A program made the translations under genes and the position numbers. Below, piece by piece: positions 49,401-61,999 of a stretch of DNA of 64,000 nucleotides (the stretch's first letter is position 1; each line of letters opens with the position of its first letter). Below the pieces are notes generated by a model that saw only the letters and a list, made by a program, of their open reading frames with translations, made no database searches and was not told the origin of the DNA. This DNA comes from Anticarsia gemmatalis (lineage: Eukaryota > Arthropoda > Insecta > Lepidoptera > Erebidae), in assembly GCF_050436995.1 (NCBI RefSeq), contig NC_134767.1, positions 310,001 to 374,000 of the forward strand. The letters are read 5' to 3'.

Positions 49401-51845
49401 TGGCCGGTCACGCTCGTCCACGTCATCGACCACACCAGTCCCTTGTACGGATATACTCCTGAACTAGTCGCGGGGAACAGGTAACCTAAATATCTTCATC
49501 AAACGGAGAATAATTAAAACTGGTTAATTCCGAGGTGCTATGTAAGACTGACGCCTTAAATGCCTGGAAAATGGCTTGTCCAAATATAGATGCTCCCACT
49601 AACCCTTCCTGCCGAAGACAGTGGGACGTGCCGCTCTGCGCCAAGGTAAGGCAGTCCCTTCTGGACAGCACTTCTAATGCCGCGGAGCGCGCGCGCCTTC
49701 TGGCTGTGGGTGATTGGGAATCGGGTTTATGGCTGCAGGCTCTCCCGTCGTCCAATGTAGGGACTATGTTGGACGACGCCACCTTCCGACTTGCTGCCTG
49801 CCTCCGTGTAGGGACCTTGTGTATCTCCGCACCGCTGTCATTGCGGTGTACTAGTCGACAACCTCGGACATCACGGCCTCTCCTGCAGTAGGAGCGCCGG
49901 CCGCATTTCACGTCATTGCAGCTTAAATGACATAATTCGTCGTGCTCTTGTCACCGCCGGCGTGCCAGCTGTTCTTGAACCTAATGGGCTGGCACGTGAC
50001 GATGGCAAGAGACCTGATGGTATGTCGTTGCTACCTTGGAAGATGGGTAGGCCTTTGGTATGGGACGCAACTTGCGTCGATACCCTTGCGCCATCACATC
50101 TTCCTAGCACGTCGATTTGCTCCGGCGCTGCTGCTGCAGCTGCAGAGTTCCTCAAACGGCGCAAATATGCAAATCTTATTGGTGATTGCATATTTGAGCC
50201 GTTCGGAGTTGAGACGATGGGGTCGTGAGGTTTTTCCGAGTGCAAAAAAAACTTTCTTTGACATCTCCCGCCGAATAGTCAGCACGACACGTGACCAGAG
50301 CTTGGCTAACGTGGCTGGCCTTTATTTAGGGCAAAGAATAAGCATTGCCATTCAACGTGGCAATGCTGCCAGCCTTCTGGGCACGTTACCCGGGGACGGC
50401 GATGCGGAGATATTTTATGATGCCTTATTTTAATTTCATTTTTGTTTAATTCCTTTATTATTATTTTTTTTCGTTTGTACATATAAAATTATTATTTAAT
50501 GTGTTAATTTAATGTTTAGTTTCGAATAAATTAAATCAGAACGGAGAATACGGACATCACGATAATAATTCTTTGTAGACATTCTTCACTCACTAGGTTA
50601 TGATGAACCTACTATTGCGCTTGTGTCGCGGGGACTTTCACAACATACAAACAACGGGCACAAAGTACAACTAGACCCGAAACAATTATTTGTGGATCGC
50701 ACAAATTAATTGACCCGTTTGGGAATCAAACCCACGATTTCCCGACGCAATGTTAGTGACGTCGCGACCTAGACCACTACGCCACGGAGGCAGTCTAAAT
50801 TTTATCTTTTACTCGTATTTGTTGGTCCTTTTACTTTCTGCTTTTACAGTTAATACATTTTCTTTATATTCCAGTTACGAGATCACAGTAAGTCTAAAGG
50901 GAGCGTCTGCTTCAATGGGCACGTTCACTCAGAGTCAAACCTCGTACCTGCCTAAAGAAGTCATCTGGGGATACCGGTTCCCGCCTGTCGTTAAGTAAGT
51001 ACTTACACAATTCGCACTATTACCTAAAAAAACAATATCAAAAATAAATATAAAGCTTCATGGGGTTAACATTTAAAATTTAAGGGGTTAAAATTTCTTT
51101 GTACTACCCATGTGACACCTATCTGTAGAAGTTAAAAGAATTACCACTGAGACTTATTTTTTTATTAAAATAAACAAACGTTATTTATTGAAGTATTATG
51201 AACGTGCATAGAAGCTAAATTAATTTAATTCGGATATTTCATGACAATTGAACTATGAAAGTGGTGAGTGTATATTACCTTCGTGTTTCAGATACGACTC
51301 TCACAAGCAGAAGTACGTGATAGATCACAAGAAGTTAGATACAGTGGAGCCTATCGACACTCCCAGCTGCTGTGCCAGAGATCTGTACAGAGCGTAAGTA
51401 CGAACTTGCAATAGACTTACACCCTTATACCTAAATACTCCGAAAGCATCTTTTCACTAGGTTGACCAATAACCACATGAAAAACGAGAAAAGCAATTTA
51501 AAAATTTTGATTGAATAGAGAATAAAGAATATCTCCTCCTATTTTCTGGACCCAAGATGACACAGGCCTACAGTAACAGTGTTAGGTAAACCCTTAAAAA
51601 AAAAACTAGTAATATTATAGTGGTACCGATTTTCCTCTTGCATGTCCAAGAAAACAATATTTAACAACACTGTGACATGTAAATTTGTTTTTACATACAA
51701 ATATTATTTATAACTTTTCAGGACTACCCCTATAAAGTCAGAGCCGCCCCCTACCCCTGGTACTCCGAGCAACTTCAGTGAAAAGGTGGCGTCCTTCCAG
51801 CTCGAACGATCCTCCTCGTTCAGGAAGAAATCACAGAAGGCATAA
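40408..51845 (+). CDS. Irk: inward-rectifier potassium channel A (Kir/Irk), GFG filter, 10 exons, 532 aa
   Basis: Exons 40408-40886, 43597-43738, 44196-44387, 47233-47304, 48402-48512, 48879-48985, 49331-49480, 50875-50994, 51292-51393 and 51722-51845 sum to 1599 nt in phase. Kir channels are tetramers with two membrane spans per subunit that pass K+ inward and set resting potential; in insects they serve Malpighian tubules and salivary glands, among other tissues. The first 207 residues are a cytosolic N-terminus with a short Ser-Asp-x-Asp-Tyr-Lys repeat at about 114-140. TM1 (INLRWRWIVIG onward) is in exon 3, the filter TTIGFGDR at 272-279, TM2 at about 296-315, then the cytosolic immunoglobulin-like domain (RDGRLCLMLRAWDL, LLWPVTLVHVID, SPLYGY). 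The paired extracellular cysteines (CVTGG, EECPE) are present. The rectification-controller position in TM2 is Ser (residue 303). GFG, not GYG, recalls Kir6 channels. Irk1/2/3 orthology is not decided. Confidence 0.93.
40926..41151 (+). mobile_element. Helitron-like element, family A, in intron 1 of Kir channel A
   Basis: TCTATACTAATATT start and GCGCGGGTCAGCTAG end, followed by T. It lies 40 bp after the exon-1 splice donor of Kir A. Confidence 0.75.
44088..44195 (+). other. possible alternative first-exon coding extension of Kir channel A
   Basis: The frame of exon 3 stays open upstream of its AG acceptor for about 210 bp, with an in-frame ATG at 44088. Starting there would replace the 207-residue N-terminus by 36 residues rich in Lys, Gln and Thr before INLRWRW. 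It could mark an alternative promoter or simply be chance openness. No TATA box was identified. Confidence 0.3.
46089..46258 (+). repeat. tRNA-headed SINE, with a second head fragment downstream
   Basis: Contains GGTCGTGGGTTCGATTCC (box B), GGGACAATTATTTGTGCGAT and the tail to CCCCGCGGCACAAG. A separate head fragment, TGCCTCCGTGGCGCAGTAGT, follows at 46284. Confidence 0.6.
49513..50539 (+). mobile_element. 5'-truncated LINE tail with CCHC and restriction-like endonuclease motifs, in an intron of Kir channel A
   Basis: A 1,027-bp insertion between exons 7 and 8 of Kir A, flanked by the direct repeat AACGGAGAATA at 49502-49512 and 50540-50550. It contains only the C-terminal coding part of a non-LTR retrotransposon, broken by at least two frameshifts (near 49810 and 50220). 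The middle frame shows a C-x1-C-x8-H-x4-C zinc knuckle at about 49849-49896, then KRPDG and WDATCVDT, matching the PD-(D/E)xK-type pattern of endonuclease domains in R2/R4/CRE/NeSL-type LINEs. A last frame reads to 50433, followed by an A+T-rich 3' tail ending in AATAAATTAAATCAG with no long poly-A. The copy is inactive. Clade is undecided. Confidence 0.7.
50619..50793 (-). repeat. tRNA-headed SINE in an intron of Kir channel A
   Basis: Full-length reverse copy between the LINE insertion and exon 8 of Kir A, from CTTGTGTCGCGGGGACTTT to CGCCACGGAGGCA. Partial copies of the same family lie at about 18670-18800, 39089-39205, 45120-45207 and 59893-59957. Confidence 0.65.
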
Positions 51846-52402
51846 TATATGCATCTCTTTTTAACATAGACTGTAAGATAAGGACAAAAATACTTTGTGC
51901 TACTTGTAGATGCCCATTTATTCATAAACACACTATAAACCTATTTTAGTTAAAAAGCTACAATAATATGTTTTCCCTTTTCATTTTGCCCAGGAATGAA
52001 AGAAACAAAACACTTTACAAGCTTTTCATAACTTCATATATTTTTATGAATAAGAGGGTAAGTTTTTAAAAGTTAGCAAATTTATAAGGCTATTTTATAT
52101 TTTATTCTTGGCCTTTTTTGTTTTGAAAATTATTATGAATGTCTAAATGGGAGGATTATTATGGAAAATTATTATGAATCTCTCATAGGAGGGTTAAATG
52201 ATTGGCTTTGCCCAGCAGCTGCAGTTGGATGTTAATGTGTAAACTATTAAAATATAAATAATAAAATGAGATTATTAGTTTAAATGTTACTATAAGATAG
52301 ATAAAAATGTTTTATAATAAAAGTATTTTTTGTAGAAAATCATCAAGTCCTATATTTTGTTATTAGCATATCAGTATTATTTACAGTATTATGATAGTAC
52401 AA

Positions 52403-52408
52403 AATAAA
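52403..52408 (+). terminator. candidate polyadenylation signal of Kir channel A
   Basis: AATAAA about 560 bp after the stop codon of channel A, followed by a T/G-rich downstream element (TTTTTGTTTTATTG). Other AATAAA-like hexamers lie near 52257 and 52315. Confidence 0.4.
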
Positions 52409-52794
52409 CAATTATTTATGTAAGTTAATTTTTGTTTTATTGTAGTAACACCCAGTTAGATACAAAATTAACCAATTATTGATTGATTTAGGTCAAATAC
52501 TTACACTTATAATTGTCAAAATGACAGTCTGATAATGAATTTTTACCAGTTAAAAATAAGTTCGATTCCCCTCGATGGTACTTCGATTTGATCCCTAAAC
52601 TGTTAATTTTACAAAATTACTATGAACCGGCAAACGTAGTTTTTCCATATAAATTAAAAAAAAATGACATGAGGGGTATGAAAAATAAATGTTGGCCGAT
52701 TCTCAGAAATACTTAATGTGCTCACAAAATTTCATGAGAATCGGTCAAGCCGTTTCGGAGGAGTACGGTAACTAACATTGTGGCATGGAAATAA

Positions 52795-52927
52795 TCTAAT
52801 ATATAAAATTCTCGCGTCACAGTTTTCGTTGCCATACTCCTCCGAAACGGCTTGACCGATTATCATGAAATTTTGTGAAAAAATATGTAAATTTATATGG
52901 CAAGACAACGTTTGCCGGGTCAGCTAG
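52795..52927 (+). mobile_element. Helitron-like element, family B, beside an inverted copy
   Basis: TCTAATATATAAAATTCTCG start and GCCGGGTCAGCTAG end. Immediately upstream (about 52625-52780) is a reverse-strand fragment of the same family (GAGAATCGGTCAAGCCGTTT), so the two lie as an inverted pair. Confidence 0.65.
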
Positions 52928-54191
52928 TTATAATATAAGATGGTACTACTTAAGCATCAGCATATCTCTCAAACACATAGCTGCCAACTAGTCAACTTTT
53001 GTATAGTTTTCAGAGATTTGCAAACAAGATGTAATCTGTTCTTGACAAGATGGATGATGCGTGTAGACACATAGATACCAAATTATACAACATTTTATCA
53101 TTAGAGAGCATATTCTTATCATAGTTTGTGCCTGACCATGGGGAGTGAAAGGTAAGTACGATATAATATTATTATTATAATAAAAAAGTACTCACTAATG
53201 TCCCACTGTGGGGCAAGGGTCTCCTCCTGTATTGATGGAGGGGTTACGCCTTTAGTCCACAACGCTGTCTAAGTGCGAGTTGGGGACTTTGCATACCGGC
53301 TGAGGCGACCAGTTTGATTAAAACCAACCAACTGTGCAGGACTTTGTAGTGTGCAAGTTTGTGCCAATACATAGGTACACTCTCTATTCCATTACTCTCA
53401 TAGGCTGGTGAGACGAATAACCGACACGATCAGTGAGGAGTATTATGCACTCTTCGAGGTACGGAGCTTTACAATTACACGTTACTTACTCCGGGCGATC
53501 ATTGAGAATTTTGTTTACAAAAATTATGGACAACTTTTTGGCTCGACCCGGAATTCAAACCTGAGACCTCTGCGCGGCAGTCGCATACACTACCGACTGC
53601 GCAATAGACAAAGTTAAAGAATGCCATCTAAGGCATTAACAAAATGTCGTCCATTAAATGTGGCCATAAGGGCTTTAAACTGACAGGTTGTAGGTGTTTT
53701 TTTTATATCTCTATAATTTTTTTTTTATAAAAAATTATAAAACATTACATAACATTATCGACATTATTCCCATCATCCTCGTGAGCATTGAACTTAGTAA
53801 TTACTCAAACATAAGTAATTTGAGTAATTACTTATTTTTGAGTATTAGTACGCAATAGTTTTAAAGTCATAGAACTCAAATTCTAGGTCACAATCAGATC
53901 ACAACAAGTACATATATTTGTTTCTTATCGCGGATAACATATTCTTATCTTCAAGATAATATACACAGAACAGTTACATACTCCTTGCTTTGTGCTGCGC
54001 TAGTGTTTTACTAAAAAGATAAATTAATACAACAATTTTAACTATTTTAAAACAATTGCATACAAAATGGGGATAAACGAGTAATTTGTGTTTGATTAAA
54101 GTTGTAAGTGACGGGAAAATTGATAATTTGTGAATAGATCTTGTGAATACTGATGATAAAAACGGTGATTTTAGTAGTTTGTTAAAGTGTG

Positions 54192-54198
54192 TATAAAA
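54192..54198 (+). promoter_or_regulatory. candidate TATA box of Kir channel B
   Basis: TATAAAA about 235 bp upstream of the ATG at 54429, in a region with no other obvious promoter element. Inferred only. Confidence 0.3.
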
Positions 54199-54428
54199 GT
54201 GTTATATTATGGTGACATACAGATTGTGAGATAAACCTAATCTTACGCTTTAAAGAACCAAAATTGACGGCTAAAAATAGGTCAAGCTTAATAAATCCGT
54301 TTACAAAAAACACTGTCGTTAAAAAAGTAATTCCCAATGCTTGTAATTTGAAAAACCAAAACATAAAGACACTTTAAATAACAAACAAGAAGAACAAAGA
54401 AAAATAAAACATAAAAAAAGACCTAAAG

Positions 54429-57400
54429 ATGAACTACGATCATTCAGAAGCACCTCGCCGTGGTTCCCGAAGTCGGGCCCTAGAGCGATCCCTGAGCTAC
54501 TCCGAAGCCATAGGCAACAACTCCGGTCGATCGTCCATAGAAATACCAAACATCGTCCACACAGATGTCTACTTCAACGAAGAACTAAAAAAACAATACA
54601 GGATCTCACAAACATACGTTGAAGGAAAAGAAATAGCATTTCCATCAGTCGTAACAAATGTTGATACAAAGAATTTTCTACAAGTCCCTACTATATATGA
54701 TTCGCAGGAATCGTCCCATTATTCTAGTGAAGATGAACATATAGATGAAGGGATTATTATGACTATAGATGTGGAAGATGCGAAGACTTCGGATGATACG
54801 AGGCATGTATCTGATGCGTCAACTCGTGTGATGGCTAGTTCGAGCACGAATGATCATATATATGATAGAATTGAGACGGTGACTGAAGACAGTGTGATTG
54901 ATGAGAGAGAGACTATTGCACCGCCGGGGTATTCTACGCCTTATAGTAGACGAAGGAAACGTAGTACTCATAGGTTAGTATTTTTAGACACTTTTGAAAA
55001 TGATTGTTCTTGTGGCAGTCGGTGTTAGCGACTGCTAATCACAAGGTCTCGAGTTTGATTTCGGGTTAGGCAGAGTAGTTGAAGTCGAATTCTCAATCGT
55101 GGCACCACGAAATTTACAAAAATTACATACCCAGTGTAAAATAGTTCGTCACTAATAACATGGGACCAACAATACTATAGTACTGGTGAATAATATTTTC
55201 GTTAATAGATTCTTATAGCACACGTTTTAAATAATTTTGTATTTAGTACGTTACTGGACTTAAAAACTAGAAATTTAACTTTACGTTTGCTTGGATAGAC
55301 TAAGAGTAAACATATCTAATTAGCTAATATTTGTCGCAAACGGAAATTGACTAAAGCAGTTCTCGCCTTAAAATACCAAACTATTTTTATCTCTGTACTA
55401 TGGCGTATTGGTTAAGATGATTACCACTTAACCATTAAACACAGAATGCGTGGGTTTGATTCCCATTGCCTCAGATGTAATAGTCGTTTCTTGACTTATT
55501 GCCTGAGTATAACGTTTAAGCGCAAGAATGAATATTTATTTATTTAAAGAAATCCGTCTTATTTGGACAGTTATTTAAGTAATTCGTCATTACAACCCTG
55601 ATTCATTCGACAGATGATAAAAATATCAAAGAATTTACGATAAGATACCAATAATATACACAATGATTGTGTCAAAGAAAAAAATATTGGTGATTCTATG
55701 AAATACGCTTAGATAATTCCTAGAAATGTTCAACATAGTAAATATTTTTCGCGTTCACGTAAATGTCAGTCCAATTTTTTTTAACTAAGAGCAAGCTACT
55801 ATACGTCGTATAAATACATCGTTGATAAAAGTGGTCGTCTCTTTGCACGCCAATTGTTTTACTCTTGTCTTCGATTGCCATAATTCTCTATTCACTAGTT
55901 TTAAAGTTTCAATGCCCTGCCAAAATGCAGCATGTTAATACCTATCTTGCAACACCCATATCACGTAGTAGCAACTATTTATAATTTTACTATGAAATGA
56001 AAAATCCTAGATTTGCTACTGAGAGTGTGGCAATACCGCCCAATATCGTAAATAAATTTGTTTCAGACGCAGGCACGGCAGACCGATTCGCTCCAGACGC
56101 GTGGTGTTAAAGAACGGAGAAGAGAACGTGCCAGTCCGCAGTAACATACCGGCCAAGTCTATCAAGTATGCCAGGGATATTGTCAACACTGTTGTAAGTT
56201 TTATTAGTGTTCAACTAAATTGCTGTCGTACTGAAGGGCCTACCACGCTGCCACCAAGTGTGTGAGAAAGTAGACGAATTTAAATCCCGTCAAAAATATT
56301 ATTAAGAAACTAGCTGACCCGGCAAACGTTATTTTGCCATATAAGTTTTTTTTTATGAGTGAACAACCCTTATCGCTTAGGGGTATGAAAAATAGATGTT
56401 GGCCGATTCTCAGACCTACTGAATACGCATATAACATTTTGTAAAAATCTGTAAAGCCGTTTCGAAAGGGGCACGGTAACTCACATTGTGACATGGAAAT
56501 TTTATATAAAAGATATAGACTCGCGGTTTTCCACCAATTCATTAATGTCCAAAAGCCTTTGATTATAAATAAATGATTAAAGAATTAAGAGTAAAGAAAA
56601 GTATTAATAACTAATGACAAATGACCTTCTACAATTCTGAAATTAACATAACTTAAAAATTTATATTAAAAAGAATCTCCTCATCAGGGAGGTAGAGTTC
56701 CGCTCGCATAATTCCTTCGTTTTTATGTCCCATAAAAAGCTTACCCGTTAAATATTTTTCTCCAGTAATGTCTCTATTAGAATTTCTTGTTTGTCTCTGA
56801 AACTATTTATTTTTTTTTATTCAAGAGGTTTTTGTTCTATTGCTTATATCATTATTTGTAACTTCCAGATCAACAGCAAATGGCGCTTCATCCTCCTCAT
56901 GATGGTGGTGGCCCACTTCGTGTTCTGGTTCGTGTTCGCGGCCATCTGGCTGGCGGTCGCCTCGTCATACCAGGATGACATAGGTGACGGGAAGGAGCAC
57001 TGTGTGACAGGGACGCAAAGCTTTGCTGGACTGCTCATGATGTCAGTGGAAACACAGGTAAGTGACGAGCAGAGAAAAAAATAGCTGTATTGCTTCTACG
57101 GTTTATAAGCAAATAAAGACAAGACGTTCTTTTAAGGCATTGAGGCAATAGAGACGCCCATAGCCAGTTGCTCTCATCGGTTGGTAAACGATCTGTGGGT
57201 TAAGCAACCATTGTGGCATTTGAGCTGGGCGTCTCCGTGTTTCGGAGGGCACGTAAAAAGTCGGTCCCGGTTGTTGTCTACTAAGATAACAGTCCTAAAG
57301 CCATGTCAAAGGCCTTTCGGGCGGCCTAAACAACTTTGGCACTAGGTTGACCACTAACAACTAAACTAAACAAACAAAGGCGGGTTTGCGAAGTCCCCAA

Positions 57401-60400
57401 TCTACGCTTGGCCAATGCGGTGAAGTCAAGGCTTAACCACTCTCTCGTTTGGTAGAAGACGCTTGCTTAGCTGTGAACAAGGTTAAAAAAAAACAAGAAA
57501 ACTTTCTTATAAAGTTGCACTTTTAGGATTTTGTGAAAGTCGTTGCAGCGTTGCTGTAAGGCAATCCTTTGACTTCAAAAACACTAAACCCTGACAGTCG
57601 GAAACAATGATTGAACAGCTTAGTTTGGTGCCAGCCTAAAGTTTAATGAATGATTTTAGATGACAATCGGCTACGGTGTGAGATATCCCAACGAGGAGTG
57701 TCCTGAAGCTATCATCATCATGGTGTTTGAGGTAAATTATTCTTATTTGTTCATTACCAATGCGTATAAAGTTCTTATTCGTTATTTCAGCTCAAATCTC
57801 TTGCAAATCAAAAAGTCTGTAATCAGCCCTAAATTTTATCAAATTCGGTTCAGCTGTTGAGTCGTGACTGCGAGACAGATAGATAATGACCGGCACTTTC
57901 ACATTTATGATGAAACACATAGTATTCATTATCCCTATACTAAAATAAACTTCCTGCAAATAAAACTGTACTGACATTTTACAGTATCACCTCAAAGTGT
58001 AAAATACAGTTTAAAATAAACCTCAAAAACACACAGGCTGCTGAAAAATCCCTGAATATCCCACAATGTGTGACAAAGAGGAACTTTGTGAGCTAACTTG
58101 ATTACCCGCATGCGAGAACAATATGACACGCGAGTGAAACTTTCACAAAGGATTTGTTCCTGTTTAATTTTCAACCACCCTGTAGATATAGTGGTTCTAA
58201 AAGGGGTGCCGTTTTAAATAGGATTCTGCTTACTATCTGGTTTTGTTTTACTATTGGTCGAAATTTCAAAGTTTATGAGGATAATCTTTCATGCAAAAAC
58301 TACGGGATGATTTTTAAAAGTTGTTACTTGACAAAACGAATTATTACTTTTCCGGGAAATCCTTCCGGTAGGCACAAAGTTACGGACTTTGTTGGAACCA
58401 ATTCTACAATAAAGCTGTTTATTTTTAATCTTGATCATCAAGCATCATTTTTTTGTTAAACTTTGAAGAATGGTATATTTTTATATTTGGACTTCTTCTA
58501 TAATTATTTAAATTATTGTTGTGTTTCAGATCGTAGCAGGCACAGCACTTTCTGGTGGTCTTTCAAGTTTGCTGTTCACGAAACTCATCAGACCAAATCG
58601 GCACGTGTCCTCAGTAGGTTTCAGTAAGAAAGCTACGGTAAGTATATCAACAGAACTTAGCAATATTTGCTCGTATAGATCGCATCAAGTGGCATTCCTT
58701 AACGACAAAGGCCCCCCATGGCCTATGCCACAACACTCATTGCAACGACACAATGAGAAATGTACGTCACTTATCTAATACGTATCTTGTGGCTTGTACT
58801 TGTGAATCTTCGTTAGAGCTATGCATCAATGTAAAGCAATGTTGTGACTTCACCTTATGGGAATAAGAGTCCGAATGTGCGGGCTTCGAATCCTCAACAC
58901 ACAAGGTTATTACGTTGATGTTGCAGGTATGTCGACGGGACGGTGAGCTGTGCTTGCAGTTCAGAGTGTGGGATCTTATGAACGTGCACTTGATTGGGAG
59001 CACCATTACAGCTTATATGCTGAAACCTATCAGGTGAACCAAAAAGAAAAACATGTCGTATGAAATTCAGCCACCAGATGAATGAAGAGATAAATTAAAG
59101 ACGAAATTGAGTTTTCTTGAATCAAAGTTAGCTACCCAAAAACTTGTGTGAGATGCCACAAGTACTAATATATTAAAATAGTTCAATAGTTTCTGTTTAT
59201 ATTTTGAAAACCCTACTCTTGCTTGCACAAATAATAATTAATGTTGTTCATATTTTGTCGTACTAATATGGCACTAATGCCAATTAGACCGTAAAAACTA
59301 GAGATTTGTGATTTACACCAATATTGTTTCCATATTATCTATATCTATACTTTAATATTATAAAGCTGAAGAGTTTGTTTGTTTGTTTGTTTGAACGCGC
59401 TAATCTCGGGAACTACTGGTCCGATTTGAAAAATTCTTTCAGTGTTAGATAGCCCATTTATCGAGGAAGGCTATAGGCTATATATCATCACGCTACGATC
59501 AATAGGAGCAGAGTACCAGTGAAAAATGTTACAAAAACGGGGAAAATTATGATTCTCTTATGTGACGCAAGCGAAGTTGCGCGGGTCAGCTAGTGTTTTA
59601 ATAAGACAAGGAGTTCTAAAAACCATTGGTGCCCTGAGTAGTTTAAAACTGTACCAAAATTGTCTTCATATTTATGCTTGTCTTCTTCCAGAACGATAGA
59701 AGGTGAGCAAGTACAGAATTACATCCACCAACTGGAGCTGAAAGAGGCGAGAGCGTTCTTGCTGTGGCCCATCACCGTGGTGCACGTTATTGACGCCAAC
59801 AGCCCGCTCTACGACCTGTCTGCACAAGACATGATGGACTATAGGTAAGTGACGGTATAACGATACGACCTATGATATCCATACTAATACTTTTTGACTT
59901 TGTGTCCGTTGTTTGTATGTTTGTAAAGATCCCCGCGACACAAAAGCAAATTCTTAGTGCCAAAAAATGTTGTAATAAAAATGTAGACTAAAGTTTGTAA
60001 GTAATTCTGTTTGCCCGTCTGTTACGCTTTCGCGGCTCAACCGCTTAAGCCATGTCGATGAAATACAGTTGAGTTAAAGACTCGGGATCTTAAAAAAGTT
60101 GCGATATGCATTTGAAGATGGGGTATGTTTTCCTACATTTTATGTCACTCAACATCGTTGTTGCTTATTTAAGAATTGACTTTGTCACTTAAGAACGAAT
60201 TTGTACCGCATGGATCATTGTTCTATCGTCGCGTCGTTTGGTCGAAGTTCGAATTAAATTCCAGCCAAGCAATAAGGTGCTTGTGTAAGGATTATATTTT
60301 CATTCCTTCCTACTTGTATGATTTCAGGTTCGAAATAGTAGTATGTCTGACGGGAGCTTCAAAGAACATGGGCACCACTACTCAGAGCAGAACGTCCTAT

Positions 60401-61233
60401 TTATCCAAGGAAATTATCTGGGGATACAGATTCAAGAATGTTGTTCAGTAAGTACATGGCTATAGCCTTCTATAAATTCTTATCTTATTTTAAGCCCTTT
60501 TTATTCTGAAACCGTGACTAGCAAAGGAACTCTAGTATAGTATTATGTGAATATTTGGTAAGATAACTTTAATAATCTTTGTTGTGTGTTTGAATCCTAC
60601 TAATGACACATGTTAACGATTTGCGTGCAAGTCCTCGGAACATCCCGATTAATAACAAGTAGAGAAATATGCGTAGTTAGCATACCTGAGTAATTTGTAC
60701 ACACGACAATGTACCCAAAAGTGTTAGTTAAAGTTCGCCAGTTTTACAATCGCAGCAGGTTTTAGGCATTTCTATGATTTTCACCAAAAACACCAAAGTT
60801 TAATTCTGTCAAAATAATAGCGCCATAGTCGTTTATATAAATGAATATAAAAACACTACTTTCAAAGAAACTCTAAATGTCTACATGACTAACAAGAGAC
60901 ACTTTTTTCAGTTACAGCAAAAAAGACGAAGCCTACAAAATCGACGTAGAAAACCTAGACACGGTCGAACAAGTGGATACTCCGCTCTGCAGCGCCAGCT
61001 ACCTGAAGGAACTTGAAGAAGAGATCAAAACTTCCACCAACATATTGTCTTCTCCCAACATGTCTGTCTCCCCCACCGACATGAGCCTGCAAGAAGACTC
61101 CTCTACGCTGTCCAAGTTCGACTCGCTTCCTTCTTCCCCCACGCTGAACAGAAATGGCACGCAAAGAAGTTTCGGGTGGAACTTTAAACGGTTTTATCCT
61201 GAGAGGTATTTGACTAAGGAGTTGAAGGAATAG
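54429..61233 (+). CDS. Irk: inward-rectifier potassium channel B (Kir/Irk), GYG filter, 9 exons, 580 aa
   Basis: Exons 54429-54973, 56067-56193, 56869-57057, 57660-57731, 58530-58637, 58927-59033, 59692-59844, 60328-60447 and 60912-61233 sum to 1743 nt in phase. Residues 1-224 are a long cytosolic N-terminus rich in Ser, Asp and Glu, unlike that of channel A. TM1 follows INSKWRFILLMMVV; the filter is MTIGYGVR at 288-295; TM2 is about 312-331, with Ser at the rectification-controller position (residue 319). The extracellular disulphide cysteines (HCVTGT, EECPE) are kept. The cytosolic domain shows RRDGELCLQFRVWDL, LLWPITVVHVID and SPLYDL, then a Ser/Pro-rich tail. It lies 2.6 kb downstream of channel A on the same strand. 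Splice positions and phases match those of A except that the last intron of A is missing here. Classic GYG K+ selectivity is expected; rectification strength is inferred to be weak. Confidence 0.94.
56310..56520 (-). mobile_element. Helitron-like element, family B, reverse copy in intron 2 of Kir channel B
   Basis: Left end CTAGCTGACCCGGCAAACGT is the reverse complement of the family terminus; the body matches the 52 kb copies (GTTGGCCGATTCTCAGACCT). The right end is degenerate. Confidence 0.65.
57155..57358 (+). repeat. 5S rRNA-headed SINE, family 1, partial head
   Basis: Shows GCCCATAGCCAGTTG, GGTAAACGATCTGTGGGTTAAGC and the common tail. Box C is deleted. Lies in the intron after exon 3 of Kir B. 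Confidence 0.6.
59344..59593 (+). mobile_element. Helitron-like element, family A, in an intron of Kir channel B
   Basis: TCTATAC start, GTTTG repeats, and a GTCAGCTAG end followed by T, between exons 6 and 7 of Kir B. Confidence 0.75.
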
Positions 61234-61993
61234 TATATTGCATTAATTAGATATTAAATTTAACAATATTTTTGTACATCTGGACTGTCCATTTGAGGCA
61301 TTGCATAGCTGCTATCACTGTTTTCGGTTGAAGTGCCATCCGGGAAATAATTGTGTGATGAGTACGAGTATCAGTATCGTTTTAAACATTTTTAGTCAAC
61401 GACTACTAAATAAGTAACTGAGTACGGATAATTGTGTTAAAACTTTTGAACTATATCTGAACTCAATTTCATTTCATTTAAGTAAGTATTTTTGACGCAA
61501 GAGGACGTTGTAATGCGCAAATCATTTTAATTCACCACTCTGGATATGTGATGGTTAGTTTATCAGAAGGAAATCTGACAAATATTTCGATACATTTGCT
61601 GTTACTTCGTTTATCAATACACATTTAATTATCTATTAGTCATGAAACTGGCCTGAAACTTAATTCAAATACTTCTTCAAATTGATAAATGGTTTAGTAT
61701 ACGATCATAAAATCGTATGTTTATTGCTTTGTTATAAAGAAAAACTAATTAAATTGCATTTATTTATAGTTTAAGTAATCGTTAATTAGTAAGTAAATCG
61801 AATACGATACAAACATAGCAAATTGCTCAATAGTATTTTATCAGTTGGTTTTTAAATAGAATTAAAAAAATGTTTGCAAAGCTTTCAGGAAATAGAAGTA
61901 AAACATAAATATAGAAATTTAAGTTAATGTATTGTAAAATACTAAGCATAAATTATTAGTTATTATATTATTAATGTAAGGAAGTAAATAAGA

Positions 61994-61999
61994 AATAAA
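61994..61999 (+). terminator. candidate polyadenylation signal of Kir channel B
   Basis: AATAAA about 760 bp after the stop codon, followed by TTTT and, after 30 bp, a TTATGTGAG stretch. No stronger candidate was seen between the stop codon and 62100. Confidence 0.4.

Noticed and set aside
55395..55480. tRNA-like GGTTTGATTCCC stretch after exon 1 of Kir channel B
   Set aside because: Box A and B spacing recall a tRNA, but no acceptor stem pairs; more likely a decayed SINE head.
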